Below are positions 34,553 through 42,324 of a DNA stretch of 64,000 bases, piece after piece. The notes under the pieces are model-generated. The model worked only from the letters and a program-made list of their open reading frames with translations. It was not told where the DNA came from and ran no database searches. A program made the translations under genes and the position numbers. Each line of letters begins with the position of its first letter. The stretch's first letter is position 1. Source of the DNA: Bin80 sp965209015 (lineage in GTDB: Bacteria; Bacteroidota; Rhodothermia; Rhodothermales; Bin80); the NCBI GenBank assembly GCA_965209015.1, contig OZ242367.1, forward strand, positions 186,001 through 250,000, given 5' to 3'.

Positions 34553-37500
34553 TTACGATTCAGGGGAGGACCGCTCTGGGTTCAATTGATCAAGAAGAAT
34601 ATAGGCTTCTTGAACTGTCGGAATGTCCTGCACAATTGCCCGCAATTTTCCCGCTTTTGATTCCTTGAGAACATATGAATTCTGAAGTTCATCAAGCATC
34701 TGCAACAAAGACCGCATGTGCTCGGAGTAGAACCGTGGATTCTCGCTGCGATCTGGAAAGCGTAGAAATAGTCGCTGGTTACGGAAAGAAATCCGCGGCA
34801 GTTCAAGGGATTGTCCGATCAGGCGTATGCGAGCCCCCAAAAGCAGTTGATGTGCAGGATCAGGGAGTGGACCAAATCGGTCACGGAGTTCAACCTCTAA
34901 TTCATCAAGGGAAGAAGCATCTGCTGCCTCTCCTATTCGACGATACATTGCAAGTCTCTCATGATCGCTAACGATGTAGGGCTTTGGCAAGCAGGCATTG
35001 ACATCGAGATCAATCGTTGTGTCCTCTTTAGGAGGGAGGTCAACATCCTTGAAGTGCTCCGAAAAATCCTCAATTCGTAGTTCACGGACAGCCTCATCCA
35101 ACATCTGATAGTACGTATTGAGTCCAAGATCTGCAATGAAGCCACTTTGCTCTCCACCAAGAATATTTCCGGCACCCCGAATATCAAGATCTCGCATCGC
35201 AAGATGAAAGCCGCTCCCGAGGTCGCTGAACTGTTCCACTGCCTGTAGACGCTGCCGAGCATCCCGACTTAGTGCGTGAACCGACGGGACCAATAGGTAG
35301 CAATACGCTTTCCGGTCAGAGCGTCCCACTCGCCCCCGTAGTTGGTGGATCTCAGCCAGACCAAACCGGTGCGCCCGGTCAATGATAATTGTATTTGCAT
35401 TTGCAATGTCCAGGCCATTCTCTACAATGGAGGTACTTAACAGAACATCAAACTTATGATGGACAAAGTTCGTCATCACCCGTTCCAGATCTGTGGGTGT
35501 CATTTGCCCGTGGCCAATGCCGAAACGAACACTTGGAACAAGATCTTGCAGCTTAGTCAGCAGATCTTCAATTGAGGCAACACGGTTGTGAATAAAGAAC
35601 ACCTGCCCCCCTCGATTCACCTCATATAGGATTGCGTCACGGATCAGTGCCCAATCGGTGGAATGAATCTGTGTTTGGATGGGTTGCCGATTTGGTGGAG
35701 GGGTACCGATAATGGACAGGTCGCGGGCGCCGATCAAGGAGAATTGCAGAGTACGTGGAATCGGAGTGGCCGTTAGCGTCAATGTATCTACATTCACACG
35801 TAATTCGCGCAGCTTTTCCTTGATTCTAACACCGAACCTTTGCTCTTCATCAATGATCAAAAGCCCCAGATCTTGAAAGAGGACATCCTTAGAGACCAAG
35901 CGGTGGGTACCAATCAGAAGATCTACTTTCCCTTGCTTGACATCCTCTAAAAGCTTACGGACCTGTGCCCCAACAACGCGCCGAGAGAGAACCTCAATAC
36001 GTACCGGGAAGTGCTCCAAGCGCTTTTGGAAGGTGAGATAATGTTGCTGTGCAAGGACGGTTGTTGGGACTAACAGGGCAACCTGCTTTCCGTCTTGAAT
36101 GGCTTTGAATGCAGCACGAACCGCAATCTCAGTTTTCCCAAACCCAACATCCCCACACACCAAACGGTCCATAGGCGCTGGCGCTTCCATATCACGCTTT
36201 ACATCTTCAGCAGCCAGGAACTGATCTGGCGTGTCCTGCCAAGGAAAGGATGCTTCAAGCTCTTTCTGCCAGACCGAATCCTCAGCAAAGGCATGTCCCT
36301 GAGAGGATTTACGCTTCGCATAAAGGCGAATCAGCCCGCGTGCAATATCTTTGATCCGTGATTTTGCACGGCTCTTGGTGCGCTCCCATTGGCCTGTGCC
36401 TAATTGGGTGAGAGAGGGGACCTGGCTATCTTTACCTGCATATTTGCTGATCTTGTGTAGGGCGTTCACGTTCACAAACAGTGCGTCATTGTCGGCATAG
36501 ATCAGACGAACTGACTCTTGGCTTCGCCCTTTAACCTTGATCGTCTTAAACCCTGCGAATTTTCCGATGCCATATTCTTTGTGCACCACAAAGTCGCCAG
36601 GTTTCAGGTTTTGCAATTCCTGAAGGCGAATCCCACCTGTGCGCGATAATCTGCGGGTTCGCGACCGAAAGTATCGACCGAATATTTCGTGATCCGTATA
36701 GACGGCAAGACCGATGTTAGGTAGAATAAATCCCTGATGGAGCGATGCAACTAGAAAGGTGATTCGGCCAGATTCTTTCTCCTCTTCCAGCAAGGATTCT
36801 AGACGTTTCTGCTGAGATGAGCTGTCGCAGATGATGTAGGTATGCCGCCGACCGGGCATGGTAAGATCTGAGCGGACTAAATCCATTTGGCCCCCAAAGG
36901 GAGGCTGTGGACGACCATTCACCGAAATTTGTGTGTCGTGGTTCAGATTGGAAGAGTGAACATGAATTCGAGTTTTGGACGTGCAGGCACGAAAAAGCTT
37001 TTCGGGTATGAGGTATCGTGATTCGGGAAGAGGGCACTCAACACCGGACTGAATCCTCGCATGATAGTGCTCATGAATCTCTTCCCACTTAGACAGGGCT
37101 CCTTCGTTTAGTTGAGGTTCATCAAAGAGAACGAGAAGTGAATCTTTTGTCACATGTTCTAGCAAAGATATCCAGGGGACCTCTTCTGAGGCATGTATTG
37201 GTTCCGGGACTACTCTTGCGCTCTCCACTCGGCTAACAGATCGCTGACTGACAGAATCGAATTCACGGATTGACTCTAGGTCATTACCAAAAAATTCAAG
37301 ACGTAGAGGGAGTCCGCCCGAAAACGGAAATACGTCAACAATTCCACCACGCCATGCGATTTCTCCTGCTTCCTGCACAAAAGAGACACGGACAAACCCT
37401 CTGGAAATAAGCAGGTCCACGAATTCATCAGGTACGATACGATCCTTAACGGTCACTGTAACCGATGCGGCCAAAGTAGTTTCAGGTGCAGGCATTCGCT

Positions 37501-37909
37501 CCAAGACAGCTTGGAGGCCGGTTACAACCAGCGTTTGGGCAGAGGAACCAAGTTGTTGAAGTACATCATGCCGTCGTACCATGGGAGCAGAATCCTTTAC
37601 CTGCTCATCATCATACGGCGAGATTCCGAGGGGAGGAAATAATACGCTGGGCAAGCCCAACTCAATCAGATCCCCATGCAGTAGGCGGGCCTCTTCTGAA
37701 TCTGGTAGGAGGCAGATTATGGAGCGGCTTGTACTCCAAAGATGCTGTAACAGGAACGCAGGTAATGCGCCGGGTGAGTCCTGTAACAGACAGTCCGCTC
37801 CTTCAGGGCTTTCCCGACACCAAGCAAGCAGCGTCTTCAAAGCAGGGAGCGAGGCGATTTGGGAGGACAGTCTTTGCAGCGGAGTTTTAGACAAACCCTG
37901 TACACTCAT
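34553..37909 (-). CDS. mfd: Transcription-repair coupling factor Mfd
   Basis: Mfd pushes stalled RNA polymerase off lesions and recruits UvrA. The 1118-aa protein has the UvrB-like N-terminal domains (including the AWRGGIVDVFPFSG segment), the RNA-polymerase interaction domain with LKPGDFVVHKEYGIGKFAGF, the RecG-like translocase with Walker A GDVGFGKTEIA near 585, DEEQRFG near 693, LTATPIPRTL and VGRSDRKAYCYLL, and the C-terminal TRCF domain. Length is typical. It converges with rsmG across about 125 bp, and uvrA, its repair partner, is encoded at 58-61 kb in this window. Confidence 0.97.
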   Translation of the reverse strand: MSVQGLSKTPLQRLSSQIASLPALKTLLAWCRESPEGADCLLQDSPGALPAFLLQHLWSTSRSIICLLPDSEEARLLHGDLIELGLPSVLFPPLGISPYDDEQVKDSAPMVRRHDVLQQLGSSAQTLVVTGLQAVLERMPAPETTLAASVTVTVKDRIVPDEFVDLLISRGFVRVSFVQEAGEIAWRGGIVDVFPFSGGLPLRLEFFGNDLESIREFDSVSQRSVSRVESARVVPEPIHASEEVPWISLLEHVTKDSLLVLFDEPQLNEGALSKWEEIHEHYHARIQSGVECPLPESRYLIPEKLFRACTSKTRIHVHSSNLNHDTQISVNGRPQPPFGGQMDLVRSDLTMPGRRHTYIICDSSSQQKRLESLLEEEKESGRITFLVASLHQGFILPNIGLAVYTDHEIFGRYFRSRTRRLSRTGGIRLQELQNLKPGDFVVHKEYGIGKFAGFKTIKVKGRSQESVRLIYADNDALFVNVNALHKISKYAGKDSQVPSLTQLGTGQWERTKSRAKSRIKDIARGLIRLYAKRKSSQGHAFAEDSVWQKELEASFPWQDTPDQFLAAEDVKRDMEAPAPMDRLVCGDVGFGKTEIAVRAAFKAIQDGKQVALLVPTTVLAQQHYLTFQKRLEHFPVRIEVLSRRVVGAQVRKLLEDVKQGKVDLLIGTHRLVSKDVLFQDLGLLIIDEEQRFGVRIKEKLRELRVNVDTLTLTATPIPRTLQFSLIGARDLSIIGTPPPNRQPIQTQIHSTDWALIRDAILYEVNRGGQVFFIHNRVASIEDLLTKLQDLVPSVRFGIGHGQMTPTDLERVMTNFVHHKFDVLLSTSIVENGLDIANANTIIIDRAHRFGLAEIHQLRGRVGRSDRKAYCYLLVPSVHALSRDARQRLQAVEQFSDLGSGFHLAMRDLDIRGAGNILGGEQSGFIADLGLNTYYQMLDEAVRELRIEDFSEHFKDVDLPPKEDTTIDLDVNACLPKPYIVSDHERLAMYRRIGEAADASSLDELEVELRDRFGPLPDPAHQLLLGARIRLIGQSLELPRISFRNQRLFLRFPDRSENPRFYSEHMRSLLQMLDELQNSYVLKESKAGKLRAIVQDIPTVQEAYILLDQLNPERSSPES

Positions 37910-37914
37910 TTGAA

Positions 37915-37930
37915 TGTTTCACGTGAAACA
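37915..37930. promoter_or_regulatory. Second parS centromere site
   Basis: An exact TGTTTCACGTGAAACA lies between the mfd start and the murQ stop, 4.1 kb from the first parS. Two perfect copies of a 16-bp palindrome this close together are not expected by chance and mark an origin-proximal ParB-loading region. Here the site is intergenic, immediately upstream of mfd. Confidence 0.93.
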
Positions 37931-37964
37931 CTTTCAGTTCATAAAGGCGGTTCAGTGGTTCGGA

Positions 37965-38879
37965 CTACTCCAGTGCCCCGCGTACAAATCCGTTTGATTT
38001 TTCCAATCTTGAAAGGGCTTCATCTTTGGAAACGTCACCAAGGATCATCACGAGGGCGGTCTTCACATGACCGTTCGCTGCTGCAAGAGCTTTACTTGCA
38101 TCCTCATAGCTGAGCCCCGTGACCGTCATGACGGTACGCCGGGATCGTTGAGTGAGCTTTTCTGCGGTCATCTGCAGATCCACCATCATATTTTGGTATA
38201 CTTTTCCCAAGCGGATCATGGAGGCTGTTGTGATCATATTGAGCACCAGTTTCTGCGCAGTTCCGCTTTTCATGCGAGTGGATCCCATGATGACCTCCGG
38301 CCCAACCACGACACAGATGGCAACATCAACCTCAATATCAAATGTTGAGCGGGGGTTACAGGTAATGAACAATGTTTTACATCCAAGCTCTCTGGCTTTG
38401 GCGATTGCTCCCACAACATAAGGAGTTCGTCGACTCGCAGCGATCCCACAAACGACATCTTGGGCACATACACCGGCGGAAAGAAGTGCATCCGCACCAT
38501 CAGAAGCAACATCTTCGGCGCCTTCCTGGGCCCGAAAAACAGCTTTCTTTCCACCAGCAATAATCCCCTGAATCACTTCGGGGGAGGTTCCAAATGTTGG
38601 AGGACATTCTGAGGCATCCAGAATACCCAGCCGTCCGCTCGTTCCTGCTCCGACATAGAACAGTCGGCCACCACATCTAAGAGCAGTAGTCACAATTTCT
38701 ACTGCTTGTGCAACATAGGAGAGCTCTTCTTTCACAGCTTCTGGGACCCGATGATCTTCTGTATTGATAATCTTAAGGATTTCTTCCACAGAAGCATGAT
38801 CAATATTCATGGAGCGCGGATTTCGCTGCTCTGTTGTCAGACTTTGAAGTTCCTCAAATAGGGGAGGTGGCTGAGACAT
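37965..38879 (-). CDS. murQ: N-acetylmuramic acid 6-phosphate etherase
   Basis: MurQ cleaves the lactyl ether of MurNAc-6-P to give GlcNAc-6-P in peptidoglycan recycling. The 304-aa SIS-domain protein has TEQRNPRSMNIDHASVEEIL near the N-terminus, the sugar-phosphate loop FYVGAGTSGRLGILDASECPPTFG, GGKKAVFRAQEGAEDV with the catalytic acid region, and the MGSTRMKSGTAQKLVLNMI motif. Length is normal. It is divergent from recF and its downstream end faces the parS site; no MurP transporter or anhydro-MurNAc kinase is seen nearby. Confidence 0.96.
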   Translation of the reverse strand: MSQPPPLFEELQSLTTEQRNPRSMNIDHASVEEILKIINTEDHRVPEAVKEELSYVAQAVEIVTTALRCGGRLFYVGAGTSGRLGILDASECPPTFGTSPEVIQGIIAGGKKAVFRAQEGAEDVASDGADALLSAGVCAQDVVCGIAASRRTPYVVGAIAKARELGCKTLFITCNPRSTFDIEVDVAICVVVGPEVIMGSTRMKSGTAQKLVLNMITTASMIRLGKVYQNMMVDLQMTAEKLTQRSRRTVMTVTGLSYEDASKALAAANGHVKTALVMILGDVSKDEALSRLEKSNGFVRGALE

Positions 38880-38985
38880 CGGTCGTTGAAAATAAGAACC
38901 GGTATACGCGGAGCCTGCCCAAATGAACCATCTGCGAACGAATGTACACCATTTGCGTAACCGGAGGCTATCTTAAGATTTGTTC

Positions 38986-40131
38986 ATGATCCTGTGCTCA
39001 CTCCGTCTTCGAAATGTGCGAGCGCATGCCGACTCAGTCCTGACACTAGTGCCCGGGATCAATTTACTGCACGGACCCAACGGTGTAGGGAAGACGAATA
39101 TTTTGGAGGCGATTCATTATTTGTGTCTTTCCAAGAGCTTTCTCACCGGCGTGGATCGGTATGTAGTTCGGCATGGCGAAGCGTTTTTTGAGGTGGAGGG
39201 AAAATGTGAGGGGTCAGTGCGTCGAGAGGTGACCATCCGGGCTGTCTTTACCATTCGAGAGGGGAAGCGAATGTTTGTGAATGGTGTCCCACTTGACCGA
39301 CTATCGGATGTAGTCGGAGTCGTTCCAGTAGTCGTCTTTTCACCGAGTGACCAGAGCCTGACACTTGGAGGTCCCAAGGAACGTCGGAAGTTTTTGGATA
39401 GCATGCTTAGTCAAGCTCGCCCGGCCCACATGGAAGACCTAATTGGCTATCAGCGTGCTCTCCGACAGCGGAATGAATACCTTATCCGCCACCGCAGCAG
39501 TCAGGTAGATCGGGAAATGATGGCTCCACTCAATGCGGTACTAGCTCATTTTGGAGGGAGAATCATTGCGCTGCGCGTTGACTTTCTAAAGAAATTCAGC
39601 AATCATCTTAAGCGTGCATGGGAGCAGTTGGGCGAGGCCATGGAAGAGCCGATGATTACGTACCAAAGTTCTGTTTCTGGAACTTCACTTCCTTCTCCCG
39701 AAGAGGCAGAAGAGGCATTCCTGTCTGCACTTGAAAGATCCGCTTCCCATGATCAGGAAAAGGGACAAACGAGCTTGGGGCCTCATCGGGATGAGTTGGT
39801 CTTCAAGTTGGACGGGCAGAAAGTTCGGGGCTTCGCTTCAACGGGGCAGCATCGCTCATTTGTAATCGCACTTAAACTGGCTCAGTATCACTATTTGGAC
39901 TCTCGTCTGGAGGAAAAACCGATCTTGCTCTTAGATGATTTGTTTGACTCTTTAGACCCGAGTCGCACCGAGGTGATCTTAGACTGGCTCAGAGATGCCT
40001 CTACGGGTCAAAGCTTCCTTACAACTGCGAATGCCGAGGGACTTCAATCCAGAATTGAGGAATGGGGAGTACCAAACCAATGTATTCAACTCCGTAGGGG
40101 AGAAATTATTCAGGGGTTGAGGGAGGGATAA
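38986..40131 (+). CDS. recF: DNA replication and repair protein RecF
   Basis: RecF is an SMC-like ATPase that helps load RecA at gapped DNA and stalled forks. The product has Walker A GPNGVGKTNILEAI near residue 30, the FLTGVDRYVVRHGEAFF region, QTSLGPHRDELVF with the signature motif region, and Walker B PILLLDDLFDSLDP; it is about 381 aa. A TTG at 38980 would add two residues. In many genomes recF follows dnaN; here it is 18 kb from dnaN, on the far side of the rpmH-rsmG block. Its 3' end overlaps the convergent MaoC-like gene by 26 bases. Confidence 0.95.
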   Translation: MILCSLRLRNVRAHADSVLTLVPGINLLHGPNGVGKTNILEAIHYLCLSKSFLTGVDRYVVRHGEAFFEVEGKCEGSVRREVTIRAVFTIREGKRMFVNGVPLDRLSDVVGVVPVVVFSPSDQSLTLGGPKERRKFLDSMLSQARPAHMEDLIGYQRALRQRNEYLIRHRSSQVDREMMAPLNAVLAHFGGRIIALRVDFLKKFSNHLKRAWEQLGEAMEEPMITYQSSVSGTSLPSPEEAEEAFLSALERSASHDQEKGQTSLGPHRDELVFKLDGQKVRGFASTGQHRSFVIALKLAQYHYLDSRLEEKPILLLDDLFDSLDPSRTEVILDWLRDASTGQSFLTTANAEGLQSRIEEWGVPNQCIQLRRGEIIQGLREG

Positions 40132-40543
40132 TGACTGCCTCCCCGGCTAGCGCCTTCTTGTTCGCTTCGGTGTATACATTGGTTTCCGCTTTGACATGGC
40201 GCCGATGGTCTAGTTTTTCGATAATCTTCACGGATACACGCACTTCCGAGTTGACCCGCACCGGGCGAAGAAACCGACATGAGATGGATACAGCAACGCT
40301 CCCTGGACCAGGGAAGTCGCGACCAAGAGCCTTGGAAATAAGTCCCAGAAGCAGCACACCATGGACAATGCGATCACCGAATCGGGTTTTTCCAGCGTAG
40401 TCAGCGTCCACATGGAGTGGATTGTCGTCTCCTGTGATCCGAGCGAACGTCACGACATCTTCCTCGCTGATGAAACGATGGTACTCATACTCATCACCAA
40501 TTTCCAGAGAGTCGTAGGAGTGGCCAGATTTTTGGTAGCACAT
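40106..40543 (-). CDS. MaoC-like hot-dog-fold dehydratase
   Basis: The 145-aa product has one MaoC-type domain with the hydratase signature FARITGDDNPLHVDADYAGKTRFGDRIVHGVL (residues about 33-65), in which the Asp and His of the D-x(4)-H motif are both present. Such proteins hydrate enoyl-CoA or enoyl-ACP (as in PhaJ-type enzymes), so a role in fatty-acid or polyhydroxyalkanoate metabolism is possible, but the substrate cannot be told. It stands alone, tail-to-tail with recF with a 26-bp coding overlap, an unusual arrangement for unrelated genes. Confidence 0.88.
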   Translation of the reverse strand: MCYQKSGHSYDSLEIGDEYEYHRFISEEDVVTFARITGDDNPLHVDADYAGKTRFGDRIVHGVLLLGLISKALGRDFPGPGSVAVSISCRFLRPVRVNSEVRVSVKIIEKLDHRRHVKAETNVYTEANKKALAGEAVIIPPSTPE

Positions 40544-40628
40544 GGTTAATTAAGGAGTATAAGATTTTTTCTCAAAGATACAATACATACGATCATTCTA
40601 GTAAATTTTACGGGAAGTTTTTATCCCG

Positions 40629-41609
40629 ATGATGCAGATACGTGAGCATTTGGCACAACTGAGGACGACTCGGAGAGGCAGGCACATGGTTCGTATTGCA
40701 CGGATTGCATTCACGACCGGAATTCTCCTGTTTCTGGTATGGCAGTTACGAGAAGTGAATTTCCGCGATGTGTTTTTGGGGATGCCTCGGACCCCGTGGT
40801 TTTATGTGCTTCTGATCGGGCTGTATTTCTTGTTACCGGCTATACAGTTTCTGGCTTATCGAGTGGTATGGGAGTTCCCCGCGGGCCCTGCGATTCGGGC
40901 CTTCATCAAAAAGCGTATCCTGAACAAGGATGTTCTAGGCTATTCCGGCGAGGTATATATCTTAGCTTGGGCGCAGGATCATGTGAAGCGATCCAGTCAG
41001 TCGTTGTTGAAGTGCGTTCGTGATATGAATATCATTTCAGCAGCAGCCTCCACCTCAATGGCGGTTCTGTTGCTGGTGTTTTTTGCTCTTAAGGGTCAGG
41101 TAAATGTACGGGACTTGATTGGGGAAACTCAGGCGTTTGCCTTAGTTGGAGGGATCGGGCTTACCCTGATCCTCCTCTTTGTCATTATGTCTAAGCGACG
41201 GCAGTGGCTGTTCTCAATGGCATGGAAGGCAACGAGGATTGTATTTGGACTTCATGTTGCACGGGTACTGTTGCAGCATGGCCTCGAAATCAGCATGTGG
41301 CATCTCGCTATGCCAGAAGTTCCCCTGCAGACCTGGTTTACGTATGCTGCGATTTCTATTATTGTTACTCGAATTCCCTTTCTGCCCAATCATGACCTAT
41401 TAACGATGGCAATCGCAGTGGGCATTGCAGAAGCAATGACTGTGTCTGAAGTTCAGATTGCTGCACTATTTGGAGCTGTGGCGCTAACAAACCGACTAAT
41501 CAATTTGCTGTTTTTTGCCACATTATCTATACGAATACCAGACCAAACGGAGCCTGTTTCTGTGGCTAAATCTCCTCTGGATGCGTCAACGAAATCGGTG
41601 TCTATATAA
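40629..41609 (+). CDS. Lysylphosphatidylglycerol-synthase-TM-like (flippase-like) membrane protein
   Basis: The 326-aa protein has about eight hydrophobic segments, beginning IARIAFTTGILLFLVWQLREV, with the pattern WQLREVNFRDVFLGM followed by a second helix that is common in the UPF0104/LPG-synthase TM family. Positively charged loops such as KKRILNKDVLGYSGEVY and the late motif TRIPFLPNHDLLTMA (family xxPGGxGxxE region, altered) also fit. Such proteins move or modify lipids or polyprenyl-linked molecules. It is followed almost directly by a DUF3047 protein and an MMPL/RND transporter on the same strand, pointing to an envelope-lipid export cassette; the substrate is unknown. Confidence 0.65.
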   Translation: MMQIREHLAQLRTTRRGRHMVRIARIAFTTGILLFLVWQLREVNFRDVFLGMPRTPWFYVLLIGLYFLLPAIQFLAYRVVWEFPAGPAIRAFIKKRILNKDVLGYSGEVYILAWAQDHVKRSSQSLLKCVRDMNIISAAASTSMAVLLLVFFALKGQVNVRDLIGETQAFALVGGIGLTLILLFVIMSKRRQWLFSMAWKATRIVFGLHVARVLLQHGLEISMWHLAMPEVPLQTWFTYAAISIIVTRIPFLPNHDLLTMAIAVGIAEAMTVSEVQIAALFGAVALTNRLINLLFFATLSIRIPDQTEPVSVAKSPLDASTKSVSI

Positions 41610-41613
41610 AACT

Positions 41614-42324
41614 ATGCGAACCTCTATGCTGTGTTTTTTTCTCATGCTTGCGGGATATCAGACCGCCGATGTATCTGCCCAAATCTCGGTTGTGATTGAG
41701 GATTTTGAACAGTATGAGGTCAATGGTCTACCCAATTCGTGGAAGATGCCCGATATAGCATCTCGAACGATGCGACCGCTAACGTCCGATTATTCTCAAC
41801 CCGGTGACTTTATGAATGTGGTGACGGACAATGGCAGCAAAGTTCTGCGTGCGTATACGGAAGCGGAAGCCGTGAAGATCGCATTACCTCGGGGCGATGG
41901 ATTGAGGTGGGATCTGGACTCCTTTCCTCGATTACGTTGGCGCTGGCGGGCGGATCAACTCCCCGAAGGGGCACGGGAGGATTCCAGAAAGCTGAACGAC
42001 ACCGGGGCGGCCCTGTACGTGGCATTTGACTGCAATGATTGGATTGGGCGGCCCTGTACGATCAAGTATACTTATAGTAGCACACTTCCTAAGGATACTC
42101 AAGTCCGATATGGAAAGCTCTATGTGTTGGTGGTTTCTTCTGCGGCGGAGTTTGAAGGGGGATGGACGGAAATTGAGCGGAATGTGGTTGAAGACTATGA
42201 GATGTTGTTTAGAAAACCGCCTAAGGGGGATCCTCTCTACATCTTACTTTGGAACGATTCGGACACGACAAAGGGGACGGCGGATGTATATTTTGATGAT
42301 ATTGTAGTGATGACAGAAGAATGA
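41614..42324 (+). CDS. DUF3047 family secreted protein
   Basis: From the ATG at 41614 the product is 236 aa with a signal peptide (MRTSMLCFFLMLAGYQTADVSAQ); a long upstream extension overlapping the membrane-protein gene is rejected. The mature part fits DUF3047: VIEDFEQYEVNGLPNSWK at the start, RWRWRADQLPEGAREDSRKLNDTGAALYVAF in the middle and AEFEGGWTEIERNVVEDYEMLF near the end, with a beta-rich, carbohydrate-binding-like look. Function is unknown. It sits between a flippase-like protein and an RND/MMPL transporter, with a 4-base overlap to the latter, which suggests a periplasmic partner of that system. Confidence 0.8.
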   Translation: MRTSMLCFFLMLAGYQTADVSAQISVVIEDFEQYEVNGLPNSWKMPDIASRTMRPLTSDYSQPGDFMNVVTDNGSKVLRAYTEAEAVKIALPRGDGLRWDLDSFPRLRWRWRADQLPEGAREDSRKLNDTGAALYVAFDCNDWIGRPCTIKYTYSSTLPKDTQVRYGKLYVLVVSSAAEFEGGWTEIERNVVEDYEMLFRKPPKGDPLYILLWNDSDTTKGTADVYFDDIVVMTEE

